Positions 12,001 through 22,253 of a stretch of 64,000 bases of DNA are shown in pieces. The notes beneath the pieces were generated by a model that saw only the letters and a list, made by a program, of their open reading frames with translations, made no database searches and was not told the DNA's origin. Numbering within the stretch: position 1 is the stretch's first letter; each line of letters starts with the position of its first letter. This DNA is from Harmonia axyridis (lineage: Eukaryota > Arthropoda > Insecta > Coleoptera > Coccinellidae). Both the position numbers and the translations under genes were made by a program. The stretch covers positions 35,027,506-35,091,505 of the forward strand of contig NC_059505.1 of assembly GCF_914767665.1 (NCBI RefSeq), in the 5' to 3' direction.

Positions 12001-15000
12001 GTGGTTTTTCCTGTCACAGAAAAAAATAGTGTATTATACACGGGAAAAATATTAGATTTTAGCTCTCGGTTTTTTGTCTCCCTCCGCTTCGCGTCGGGAG
12101 ACAACATAACCTCGAGCTAAAATCTGATACTTTTTTCCCTTGTATAATAAATAACTATTTATCCATACACGAAACTCCTTTTTATCCATTTTTCAAACAT
12201 TAACTAATGACCCGTCACTTAACCGTCAATATCTAGATCAAGAGTTAACTCTATATTCTGAATTTTTTACACGTATCTTTTGAAGCTTGGCACTAACAAG
12301 AAAAAAAAGAGTATGGCATTGAGCATTGACAGTGCGCCAAGTCTAGGACTTATTGAGTGACTTGTTATATCTGTTTCTTTTATTTTTTCTGAAAAAATAC
12401 TCTTGATATGACCTTGTCAAGGACTCGACAAGTTCAACGTATCTATAAGCGGATGGTGACTCTTGACTATAGATATAAACTTAATAGCTCAATTCTAACA
12501 ATTCGCATCGCTCTTTATCTGTATCCATCCATGAAAAGATGAATACCACAGGAATTCTAAAGATATGGCCTCGATATTTTCCTTTCTGAAGCTTCAAACT
12601 CATTTATAACCTCATTTCAGTGAAAATGACAATTCTCTTCAACAAATATTCAAAGAATGACTAGCACTAGAATTTCTTCAGTTAAGAATGGACTCGAACA
12701 ACATTCCTGAAATTTTGGGTAAACCTAAAACGAAAAGAACCAATGACTTTTTTTTAAATTCCACCCGATATCTATTCCAAGCTGAAATAAATCAAAATAT
12801 TTAAATTGATTACGTCGATAATGATACAAAATTTGATCAATGAATTGCTGCTAAAATATTCCAGTTTCTAATGGATCGAAAATTTATCAGTATTTTCAGA
12901 TTTTCCAGCCATTCAATGAATCTCAAAGGCTAAAAGTCAAATGATCAATATGAGCGTAGATTCTTGCATTTAAATTGCATAGTATAATTTTCATATAAAA
13001 TTTAATAACGATTTTGATGGTTCACCACAAAAATAAATAAAAAGAATAGAATTATAAAAACAAAATGGGTCATATTCAATAAAAGTGAAAATTTAAATCA
13101 AAACTTCAAAATCACATTTTTCCGATGAAAACTTGAATCTTCCATGAGTTAACCTACCACTTTCATAGCTTCCTCTTCATCATTCTACCTCACATCATGG
13201 GACTAAAATGAAGACGATCCCTGACGTCTATTCTGTTAACCTGAGAACTGAAACCAAGGTGAGGTAAAAGCGCAGAGAATGCGACAAGTGCTATGCACTA
13301 ACGCCCATGGCAATGAAGAGAAATGCGGCCTTCAAGTAGGCCATGGACAGGAAGTGGCTTTACGGCACTAGGTCAGTAAGACGATGAACGAGATCAATAG
13401 AATCAGGAGAGGTGAACAACTTGTGTGGTGGTCACGGTTGCTATCTATTGGTAGTTGGTAGGCTTGGTGGGGTCTGGGATTGTTGTAGGCAGTATTGATT
13501 GATGTTTTAGCACTTCAGTTGTCTGTTGGACGCAGCAGAACACGTTGTCTTCCGGATTCCAACCATTTTCGACTTGGTTTTTTGGAAAACAAGAAAAAAT
13601 TTCAACAGAACATTTTTTCTTACAACAGTGTGTACCTACTACATTTTTGCAATAGCGTGACAAAAATGAGAAAAGCCTCTGATGTGATATCGTGGGATAT
13701 TAAGCGCTCCATCATTCATGCACCAATTACACCCTTGTAGGTCTCATACTGTTTATAGGAATATATTTGGTCTCCAAAGGTGCAATAATGCTTAAAATGA
13801 GGGCTCAAAATCTTCTGACTCCACGCCAGTGGTTTACTCATTTTTTTTTTCAAATTCTTCTTGGATTTCTTATGATACTGATAAAGATATCATTGCAAAA
13901 TGTTGCAAGAAGCTCGAAATTTTTTTTCTATAGATACAACAAAATTTTCAACGGATCTGTTGTCATTGAATTATTAGTTTTTTTCAATATCTTCCTTGAA
14001 TTTTCAATGATTCTAATGGAACTATCCACACCAAATTCTGTACTAAGCTTGAATGATTATTCTTTATTGAATCTCAACCCCAGAACTGTAATCCCGAAAA
14101 TATTGAATATTCAATATCTTCCTCTTTTCTCAATTTTTTTATGATTATAAGTAAATAATTATCTTAAAACTTCGCACAGAGATATAAAGTATTTATAAAA
14201 TCCAAAATCGGTTTTTTGGTCACAGAGATATTGGGAGATTTTTTTCGATATTCTTCTTGAATTTACTTCGGATCTGATTTTGCAATGAACATGAAATTCT
14301 GCACAAGGCTTCAAATTGACATTTAACATCCTATTGAAAATTTGCAACTCTATCAATTCTGCAGTTTTGTAATGAACAAAAAAATCTTCTTCTCCTTCTT
14401 CAGCCTTCACTCATCCAGCGTCGGTAGGGATTCATCAAGCCAAGTAGCTTGACATTTTAACCAACCACTGGACTTGAAAATCAAGCTCGTGAAAAATTAC
14501 ATACTTGAGCTTGAATTGACTTGAGTTTAGATATTCATTGCTTGACTTGATATCAAGCAACTTGATATTACTTGAGCTTGATATGCACACGTCTCACTGC
14601 ATATATTTCTGCAATCTCGTACGCGCTTAGACTAAATAGGGGGATTCCTCGAGCGCCGAGAGACTGAAGCATTCGCCAGTGTGACCTTATTAGTAGTTTT
14701 CTCACATTTCTATGAAATCTATTGATAGATTTTGGTAGTTTCAGAAATATCTTTCCAAACTTGGCCAAAATGGCCAAGGATTTTTTATCGACGCCAGAAT
14801 CTTCAGCTCCTGTTGAAAGACAATTTTCCAGAGCTGCTCTTACAGTTACAAAAACCCGCAATAGGTTAGGCGACAAATCTATAAGATGCCTCATGTGTCT
14901 TAGATCCTGGATGGAAAATTATAAAATCAAACAAAGCCTGGAGGTTTCTCAATATTACGAAACTTTATTTTTTTATTATTTTTATTTTGTTATTATTTAT

Positions 15001-15443
15001 AGTGATTTAATTTATGTTTCTATTTGATTTGAAATCAAGTGAAGCTTAAGCCAAGTAGCTGTGAAGCTGTGAATCCCTACATTCAAAATTATCATTAAGA
15101 GGCAAGTTTCTATATACGGCAATTTCAATTTTTTTCTCTTTTTGCAGAATCCCGAAGCAGCAAAATCAAAAAAATCCTCCTGCCTCTTCTCGTCCTTCTG
15201 AAACTCAAGGGAGCAATAGTTATCACAGTTGTACTAGCAGTGATCGCTCTAGTCTCCTTCAAGGGTCTTGGAGCTAGTCTTATTGCCCTTGCAATCTCTG
15301 GAGCAACTGGATTCAAGAGCTTACTGGAGAACCACGCTGCTGGAAGCAAAGTGTACGAAGTTCTGCCATCTCTTGCTGCATCCCACTGGAGCAGAGTTGG
15401 AGTAGATCCCATGTCTTCAGTCTACCCATCTGCATTCGCATGA
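9054..15443 (+). CDS. Osiris family protein (DUF1676), two exons
   Basis: Exon 1 (9054-9357) and exon 2 (15148-15443) join in frame (G + AA) to give 199 residues. Residues 1-18 form a signal peptide (MSAKILVFLVFVVGACVC). Cys25 and Cys31 are the conserved pair. The middle carries VSVLGDMVSLRK and an amphipathic, charged stretch. Exon 2 opens with a basic SRSSKIKK patch, then hydrophobic LLPLLVLLKLKGAIVITVV and GLGASLIALAISGATGFKSL, the DUF1676 core, and ends in a Tyr/Pro tail. The 5.8-kb intron is large for the family and contains a hairpin element, a hAT remnant and other repeats. The start is the only in-frame ATG before the signal peptide. Confidence 0.85.
10366..10719 (-). other. Unassigned 117-codon ORF in the Osiris intron
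   Basis: A - strand frame starting MSVFQRSVMAARVKVQRNV, basic at the N-terminus, with LIRNNLTQRIAVGFLIEKLE. It is open for 117 codons in AT-rich DNA. No family was recognised and no terminal repeats were found around it. It may be a transposon gene fragment, or chance. Confidence 0.2.
11439..12160 (+). mobile_element. Hairpin-ended element H, copy 1
   Basis: It starts TTTTTTCTGTGACGGG. The inverted copy CCTGTCACAGAAAAAAATAG lies at 12010-12029. A ~120-bp palindrome follows (12030-12150, arms with CGGGAAAAA and GATTTTAGCTC), then the shared terminus AAATAACTATTT. The motif CGGGAAAAAAGT also occurs inside the body as a palindrome at about 11524-11556. A paralogous empty site at about 20534-20545 fixes both boundaries and shows no obvious target duplication. 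It carries one ORF (11504-11779, - strand). Confidence 0.6.
11504..11779 (-). CDS. Hypothetical 91-residue ORF inside hairpin element H1
   Basis: The frame starts MSDSEFSLTPLELIEAENLR with an acidic N-terminus, contains a Gly/Phe-rich middle (DSVIGLFFGIGTT), and ends in SGKKVLTFFPGKKVIS. That tail is encoded by the internal CGGGAAAAAAGT palindrome. No family is recognised. It could be a remnant of a protein once carried by the element, or a chance frame. Confidence 0.25.
   Translation of the reverse strand: MSDSEFSLTPLELIEAENLRKRVFKIYGMENEKDMQFFLGDSVIGLFFGIGTTTKAINNVVELLLFLYLYVDKYISGKKVLTFFPGKKVIS
14425..15079 (+). mobile_element. hAT element remnant with transposase C-terminus
   Basis: Inverted ends TAGGGATTCATCAAGCCAAG and, from the right, TAGGGATTCACAGCTTCACA. 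Between them a + strand frame (14722-15027) contains FPNLAKMAKDFL, SSAPVERQFS and the RNRL..SIRCLMCLRSW stretch. This is the hAT C-terminal dimerisation region. The DDE core upstream is missing, so this is an internally deleted copy. It sits just before exon 2 of the Osiris gene. No clean 8-bp duplication was seen. Confidence 0.7.
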
Positions 15444-15564
15444 TAAAGTGATTTATTTATTGTTATTTATTTTATTTATCTTCAAAGAAATATGAATTTT
15501 TTATTTATGTTTTATTTCGATCTGAAAAATATCCTGAACGTCTCCGGAACAAAACTCTCAACAC

Positions 15565-16062
15565 CATAGAGTAATAATCATGAATAGAGGGAGTACACGC
15601 ATGTCCCCAACATGGTTAGATTACGTTGTCGGATCGTGATATATTTTCAAATCCACAATTTTACTGTATCATTATGAATGTATATTATATTGAATGAAAT
15701 AGATGCATTTGAGTGATTCCTGATTAAATATGCAAATTTGAATAATTGGAATCCGATATTTTTTCTAATTGTCGAAATAATAATAAGCAGATATCTTCAT
15801 TATTTTCTGTATCTATCTGCTGAAATCCAAGGTTTGACAACGTTTAGTCTCCTAGTGTCATCGGTTGTTTCACGTCTTTTGCACTATGAGACATAAGAAG
15901 TGCATTCTTTGTGGAGAAACTCGCGAATTTAGTGAAATATCATAACACTAATATGTTTTCATTTCCGCGCGCTTATTGTCAAATTTGATAGTTCATGTTG
16001 GGGACAAAATTTGCTCACTGAAATTGACATATGCCCTCTCTATCTATGTTCATTACTCTGAA
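15565..16062 (-). mobile_element. MITE family M1, copy B
   Basis: Reverse-oriented copy, from CATAGAGTAATAATC to GTTCATTACTCTGAA. It is flanked on both sides by the identical 10-mer CTCTCAACAC (15555-15564 and 16063-16072), longer than the 8 bp seen at copy G. Sited 120 bp downstream of the two-exon Osiris gene. Confidence 0.75.
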
Positions 16063-17347
16063 CTCTCAACACTTATTGAATTTGAAAAGTTCTATACCCC
16101 TCTATAGACTGCAGTCTATTGAGTCTCTACATGTAGAAATACAGCGTAAAGAAGTAGAAAATCTTATATGAATAGACATAGGTATCAGTGGCTTTTATTT
16201 TTTTGATAGGAAGAAAATATATAATTCATACACATTATTGATTTTTGGTAGGTAAGAGAACATAGATACTGAGTAAATTCACTCAAAGTCAAGCTTTCTT
16301 GGCCTCATTTCAATTTTAACATTCGCAGAATTTCTATCTTAAGAGTAGGTACTGTAGGTAAAACGATTCTTTTCGGTCACGTAATTCTAAGAAAAAGGGT
16401 GAAATGAATGTGTTTCAGAGAATACAAGGCGGCTTAGCACGATTATTCTGTGTTACTTTCTACTGCTGTATCCGTCTAGATACTCGAGTTTTTTCATCTT
16501 ATACCGAACATTCTTTGTTAGGCGCTTCAGTAAAATGCAAGTCTGATGCAGGTCCGTAATGAGTCACGTGGAAGATAAACAAATTAATTTGACAGAGGAG
16601 TAACAGTTGAATAAAATTCACTTGAAACTGAAACGATAAAAATGTGAGAAAATGGAGATTTTTTAGCTTTGTATCCAACATTTTTCTTCTTGATAAACAT
16701 TATTCAACTTGTTGGCATTTGTCCTTTGACTAGATGGAAAATTTTTAAGGATCTTGGTTTAGGTGCCTATAAAATACAGATCTTGCAAGTTTTGAAGCCA
16801 AATGATCATCGTTCACGTCACATTTTTGCTGATTAGGCTAATTTGAAACTGGCAGAAGATGAGCATTTTTTATCGAAGAATTGTGTTTGGCTCATTTCTG
16901 GTCAAATGGCTTCGTTAATGAACCAAATACAATCCTCAAGCCATGACATTTATTAAAATTGACTGTTTGGTGACATCATCGGTCCTTATCCTTATTTCTT
17001 TCGAGATGAGGAATGAGGAAATTTTCTGTTGCCAGAATTGATCAGCTAAGCATCAACGACATTGGATCCCAACAAGACGACACAACTTGCCATACAGCGC
17101 GTTTAACCTTCAATTTATTACAAAATCAATTTGGTGACAACTTTATTTCCAGAAATGGTTTTGTCAATTGGCCTCCTCGTTCGTGAAACAACTACGCCTC
17201 TCGATTACTTTTTATGTGGCTATATTAAGTCATTGGTTTATTTCTAAGAGTAATAAACATAGATAGAGGGAGCATATTATGTCATTTTCAGTAAGCAAAT
17301 TTTGTTCCTAACATGAAAACATATCAGTGATACGATATTTCACACAA

Positions 17348-18201
17348 TGGACTAGTTTAGTGATGTTGATAATACTATATTTGACAAGATAGAATTAAAA
17401 TATAGAACAAAACTGATAAATCAGTGGAAAATTTTTGAAAATCCATCAATAAATGACTGAGAAATAGATTATGCAAATTTACGTATTTTAGCGCGGAACG
17501 TCTTTGGTCTCCGACTCGTCTGTGACGTCACGCCACTTGCCTGTGATCGCTACACCATAAATTACGCGCCAAGGCTCTCGCGCCGTTTGTAGTTGTACAG
17601 TGTAGTTTTAACTCGAGTTTTGTTTTTATGTCACCATAATGGAAGAAGGCTTCGTGAAAGGACAAAGTTATTTTCACTCAATAACTTATTTCAAACCAAC
17701 TTACACCTTAGTATTTTTATTATCAGAAATAGACAGCTAGTACTGATAGGTACCTACATCAAAATGATCTTCACACACATATGAAGTAGTTTTAGGTCCA
17801 ATTAAGTCACGCCTCATTAATTTGCACCACTTCTTCCTTTGATTCATGTCATTTGGTACATGAAAAAACAATTTATTGGGGTTTTTAATTGTCGTGCTTG
17901 CACACATAGGCACAATACAATATTTGTAGGATTTTTTTATTTCATCCATCGTGTAACGAACAAAACACGACACGAACGGCACAAGTGATTGTACACCAAT
18001 GAATTCGTAAGCACTCTGCGAATACCAGTCGCCTCGTGTAAGTGGCGTGACGTCACACACTAGACTATGAAATTATTCTTTCAAGCGCAACTTCAAAGCC
18101 CCATAACTTTTTCATTTCTAGAGATATTTCTTCCACATTTTTGTTTCATTTCACTTAAATTTTTAGAATTAATCCTTAACAAAAAAATGAAAACTAGTCC
18201 A
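17348..18201 (-). mobile_element. THAP-domain DNA transposon fragment nested in MITE M1
   Basis: Terminal inverted repeats TGGACTAGTTT / AAACTAGTCCA bound 854 bp inserted in M1 sequence. Subterminal GTGACGTCACGCCACTT recurs inverted near the other end (AAGTGGCGTGACGTCAC). It encodes only a THAP zinc finger. THAP domains occur at the N-terminus of P-element and some other transposases. No TTAA or 8-bp duplication is evident, so the superfamily is open. Confidence 0.6.
17737..17949 (-). pseudogene. THAP zinc-finger ORF (truncated transposase)
   Basis: Starting at MDEIKKSYKYC (17949), the frame reads CIVPMC, NKLFFHVPND, KKWCKLMRRD and VCEDHF. These are the C-X4-C, Phe/Pro, Trp and C-X2-H landmarks of a THAP domain. 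It stops at about 70 residues, right after the finger, and no catalytic domain follows. The open frame extends upstream to 18060 but without THAP-like sequence. Confidence 0.65.
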
Positions 18202-19215
18202 TTCGCGAGTTTCTCCACCAAGAACGCACTTCTTATGTCCCATATTGAATCAAAGTTTCATATCAACTCAAAATATATTGAGATGAATACCTAAATATAT
18301 CAGAAATTCAGAAAACAAACATCAAGCGCCAAACGACGTGAAACAACAGATGACACTAGGAGACCAATATTTGCCAAACCTTGAATTTTAGCAGGTAGAT
18401 ACAGAAAATAATGAATATTCTGCTTATAATAAATTCGCCAATTAGGAAAAACATAGGATTCCAAATATTCAAACTTGAATATTTAATTGGGAATCACTCA
18501 AATAAATATATTTCAATCAATGTAATATACATTCATAACGATATAGTAAAATTGTGGATTTGAAAATATATCACAATCCGACAACGTGATCTAACCATGT
18601 TGGGGACATGTAAAAATTGCGTATACTCCCTCTACCTGTTTATTACTCTATGGTTTATGCCGACAAACCAGCAAGTTTTGAAGCAATGGAAGCAAATATT
18701 CGCGATCGACGTTTCTATTGAATTCAAAGAGCTTTTATCGTAAAACCGTGGTATGCCATGCCACAACACTCCACCTTTATAACACTTTCAATAGAACCCT
18801 CTCTTTTTCAATTACAGCGATCAATGCCAGCAAGATACCGTATTCCCTATTGAAAACCGAGCAAGATACATAATTATCGATGTCCAATAAGCCTGAAGCT
18901 TCTCAATTAGCTTCGTAACAGATAATAAATAGATTACTGTCACTGCTTAATATGGTCCAGTCTGAACTGCAGCCAATGCAGAATTGCATTTGATCTCGTT
19001 ACCGACTCGAAAAAAAATCACCACTGGAGGATGTGAAATCAACACACCCGACATGAAAAAAAGTATCTAGTGCAGTGATAGTAAATTTCTCATCTTTCCA
19101 ACGCTAGGAAAACCTGTTCCCGCATATTATTTCATATTTTCTTTTTGTCCCGATACGCAGGCATAATTACTGAAGGGAAAGATCCCGATTTTTCGAACTA
19201 CTTGTTAAGCGTAGG

Positions 19216-19250
19216 TATATAAGTAACATCGGAGATAGAAGGCCTTAGTT
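19216..19250 (+). promoter_or_regulatory. TATA/initiator of the third Osiris gene
   Basis: TATATAAG at 19216-19223 lies 31 bp before an initiator-like TTAGTTGC at 19245-19252. The ATG follows at 19277, giving a very short 5' UTR. Confidence 0.55.
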
Positions 19251-19276
19251 GCAACTTTGTAGCCGTCTAGCTGAAG

Positions 19277-20056
19277 ATGTCAAACCTACAGCTAGTGGTG
19301 TTCACCGTTTTTTCGGTTCTACTTGCGGTTAAATGTGATGATGGTCCTTCGAGTGGTGATTCTAAGAAAACCCTTCACAAGGACTGTGTGAACTCTTATA
19401 CGCCCACGTGTCTGAAGTTGGATATTGTGTCTTGGGTCGACAGGTTGAACGAAAACGACGATGTGGACGTGGTGCCAGGAGTATCAGTGGTGCGCGAAAA
19501 CGGAAGTGAGCGAGTGAACACAGCGGATATAGTTGCGGAACTAGCCAGGGACTTCCCCAACGACGCGGACGCACGTTTGGACGCGTTTTTGATGAAAAAA
19601 GTTACGGGGTACCTGAACAGTCATTCTGTGCGTTTGAACCTTTGGAACCAGAACCAGATGGTGGAGACTGGCAGACAAAAGAACGGGGGAGGAGGAGGTG
19701 GCAATAAGAATGGTGGAGGTGGTGGTGGTAACGGAGGGATGATGTTGGCTGCAGGAGCGATGATGAAGGGTACCCTGCTGGCGTTAGCTCTGGGTGGATT
19801 GGCGGCCATAGCTGGGAAGGCGTTGATGACTGGTATGATTTCGTTGTTGTTGTCTGCGATTATTGGGCTGAAGTCGTTGACGCATGGACATAAGTCTACG
19901 ACGTATGAGATTGTGGCGAAGCCTATCTATAGTCATTCCAATACACACTCAGTTTCGCATGATGAAGGTCATGGAAGTTATGGTCATTCTGGATACAGTA
20001 GGAGTTATGACATGCCACTGCCTTTAGGGCTGCAAACGGATTATCAACCAAAATGA
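19277..20056 (+). CDS. Osiris family protein (DUF1676), single exon
   Basis: 259 residues. A signal peptide (MSNLQLVVFTVFSVLLAVKC) is followed by the paired cysteines Cys37 and Cys45 in CVNSYTPTCLKLD. Then come VDVVPGVSVVRENGS, the conserved FPNDADARLDAFLMKKV and HSVRLNLW. A Gly-rich linker (about 135-152) leads to the hydrophobic DUF1676 core (AAGAMMKGTLLALALGGLAA, GKALMTGMISLLLSAIIGLK). The tail has TYEIVAKPIYSHSN and a His/Ser/Tyr-rich end. It is a paralogue of the next gene (shared TCLKLDIVS, ARLDAFLM, GKALMTGMISLLLSAIIGLK). It resembles the members at the conserved end of the insect Osiris cluster (Osi18-Osi20 range), but the number is not certain. Confidence 0.9.
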   Translation: MSNLQLVVFTVFSVLLAVKCDDGPSSGDSKKTLHKDCVNSYTPTCLKLDIVSWVDRLNENDDVDVVPGVSVVRENGSERVNTADIVAELARDFPNDADARLDAFLMKKVTGYLNSHSVRLNLWNQNQMVETGRQKNGGGGGGNKNGGGGGGNGGMMLAAGAMMKGTLLALALGGLAAIAGKALMTGMISLLLSAIIGLKSLTHGHKSTTYEIVAKPIYSHSNTHSVSHDEGHGSYGHSGYSRSYDMPLPLGLQTDYQPK

Positions 20057-22189
20057 GGACGCCTGCTTAGATCTACCAAATATTAATTTATTGTAACTTA
20101 TTGTACCAAGCATTACTTTTTATTTAAAATATAGATTTTCACCTTGTCGATATTATTTTTTCAGCGTATTATTTCTCCATTGTCTCACAGTTCTTACCTT
20201 CAAAATGAATGACTTGAAGTAATCAATCTAATACTTTTTTTTTGTTAGTCCCGAGACTAACTTTTCTGCAGGAAGATTCGTCTGATAACGAAATAGTCTT
20301 AAACCTCTACAATTACTTCTTCATTAGAGTCAAATTTATTCTTCTGGAATACTTTTTAACCATTGTTGTTTATTGAGTAGACTAGTAGAGTCTGAATAAA
20401 TTTTTGATTGATTCGGTCTTCACTTGATGGAAATTCATTTTAAATAAATGATAATACACTGCTGATTTCCACAAAATTCTGAATAAACTTATCAAGCCTT
20501 GGCTTCGCCTGCACAGTTTTTTCCATTAAAAAGCAGTGTTTTATCAATATGAAATTCTATTTTATTCATTTTCCGAAAAAAACAAATGTAGAGTCACTTA
20601 CCTAACTAGCCATATCTCGATCCAGACTTAACTTAATGTTTCGAAATTTTGACACCCATCTTTTGAAGCAAGATACTAACAGAAAAAAGTGGTATAGCAC
20701 TAGCGTTGCTATATGTGCCTCAGACCCTGGACTTGGGTGTTAGACGTCTTTTGACATTGCATCAGCAGCAGTTTCTAAGAGAAATTAGGAACAGTTATGC
20801 CTTCAACGCCAATTTTGAAAACAATAGCAAAATTCAAACTGAAAGTGAATTAATCACAAAAGAAATGAACAATTACTGTTGTGGTGACTATGTTCTAGTC
20901 GAGAGATGGCGCTGCACGCTGCTAAATTTTCGGTAGAAAGCCACCGCTTGGGAGATAAACTCAACCACGCTCCGTTATGGAGGTGAGGTGTATACGGCAG
21001 GGACCTTTGTTGCTATACTGATTATTTTGTCGGTGGTTTCTGGATGAGATAGGATGAACCAAAAATATTGGAGGGGGTAACTGTAATGTGAAAAATTCCT
21101 GATCTAACTAACAATAGGCTCCACATAATTTGATTTCAATATTCCTTTCCTGAATATGGAAAACTACATCAGCTCACCACGATCTTTATATTTTCCTTAA
21201 AGGATTTTCCTTTAACGGTAGGGTTCAGTTCGTTAACCTCCAAAATCCAGAAGAAGTTCCGAAGTTATATACATTTGCGATCTATTTCTACAACAATAGA
21301 TTCGACAGAGCTTTAATTTTGGTTTTGAGATTGAAATAACACTTTCAATTTCCTTGCATAATTTCGTGTTGATCACGTGATTATAACCATGGAAAAAACA
21401 AATAACAATATTTCTGCATCACAACGTCCGAATTGAAATTTTGCGTTAGTAGAGGTAGATATAAAATTACATTTTCAAGCTCAATGCAAATTCTGAGTTT
21501 GATACGATACCAGAATCATAATAAATTCAAGTTAAAATATCGAGAAAATATTCAATATTTTCGTAACAACAGGTCCAACTGTAGTGAAATTTAGTTTGTA
21601 GGCATAAGCAGAATAACCACCTTGATGTTCATTCCAAATTTCAGGAGAATTGTGCCTTCAGAACCATAGAATTTTAAATTCAATGAAAGAGTAACTCAAA
21701 TTTTACTCTCAGATACTCTGGTCTATAAATGAATGAACAAGAGACACCCGTACATCTAATCTTCTGTATAATTGCCAGATGGGAGTTCCTACGAAGTGAA
21801 AATGAGCTCGACAACGCCTCGAATCAAAAAAAAATGGTCACGAAACAATCGAATTAATCGGATCTGCTCTTCATGCTCTCTAGGTTACAACCGCAAAAAA
21901 TTGTTTTGCGTTTTCGTCGTTCACCAACGGCGGTTATTTCTGATATTCAAAATTACAGTTTTGTCTCGGGCTATTACATACCTTCAAGTGTGAATAACTG
22001 ACTAAGTATTACATCTAACTGAAAATAACTAGTCCACTAGAGATGATAAGCCGGCAATTATTCTTATATTTTGTTTCACTTTGGTTATTGGTTGTCCTGT
22101 CACTCGCATTTACTTCTTGCTCCATTAAATTTCACGTCGACGTCGGTTGGGACCATAAAACGGACTTTTTTTCAAACAAATTCTCTTAC
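20057..22189. other. Spacer between Osiris paralogues
   Basis: Contains repeat R1 copy 2 (about 20260-20735). The remainder has only short, biased frames. An unrecognised frame at 21772-21993 (MPDGSSYEVKM..) looks like chance. Confidence 0.4.
20260..20735. repeat. Dispersed repeat R1, copy 2 (uninterrupted)
   Basis: Aligns with both flanks of hairpin element H1 at 11.2-12.4 kb. The junction ...AGTGTTTT/ATCAATATG at about 20534-20545 is the intact equivalent of the H1 insertion point. Confidence 0.5.
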
Positions 22190-22227
22190 TATATAAACTG
22201 GGGATTGGAGACTATCAGGTATCAGTT
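22190..22227 (+). promoter_or_regulatory. TATA/initiator of the fourth Osiris gene
   Basis: TATATAAA at 22190-22197 is followed 34 bp later by the arthropod initiator TCAGTT (22222-22227). The ATG is at 22254. Confidence 0.6.
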
Positions 22228-22253
22228 TGAAAAAGTCCTTTCAACCTTTCAAC

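Larger units (their letters stand above)
11200..12360. repeat. Dispersed repeat R1, copy 1, split by hairpin element H1
   Basis: About 11220-11439 aligns with 20260-20540 (AAGATTCGTCT, ACTTCTTCATTAGA, CTTTTAACC, GAGTCTGAAT). About 12160-12360 aligns with 20541-20735 (TCTTTTGAAGC, ACTAACA). The intervening 720 bp are absent from the second copy, giving a natural empty site. The repeat itself is non-coding. Confidence 0.55.
17244..18652 (+). mobile_element. MITE family M1, copy E, interrupted by a THAP element
   Basis: The left part is 17244-17347 and the right part 18202-18652, ending TTTATTACTCTATG. The flanks share GTTTAT (6 of 8 positions of a presumed 8-bp duplication). The copy sits inside the mariner remnant, so it is younger than that element. 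Confidence 0.7.
16735..18790 (+). pseudogene. DD41D (rosa-like) mariner remnant, split by nested insertions
   Basis: Decayed transposase reading IQILQVLKPNDH, LAEDEHF, GDIIGPYPYFF-like and CHTARLTFNLLQNQF occupies 16750-17243. It resumes after the M1 insertion at 18653 with VYADKPASFEA. Many stops and frameshifts are present. The phrase around the last Asp (TPLDYF) resembles the better copies at 28955 and 58445. Confidence 0.6.

Noticed and set aside
22227..22253. A longer N-terminus for the fourth Osiris gene starting at 22227
   Set aside because: The codon is TTG and overlaps the initiator; the ATG at 22254 directly opens the signal peptide.
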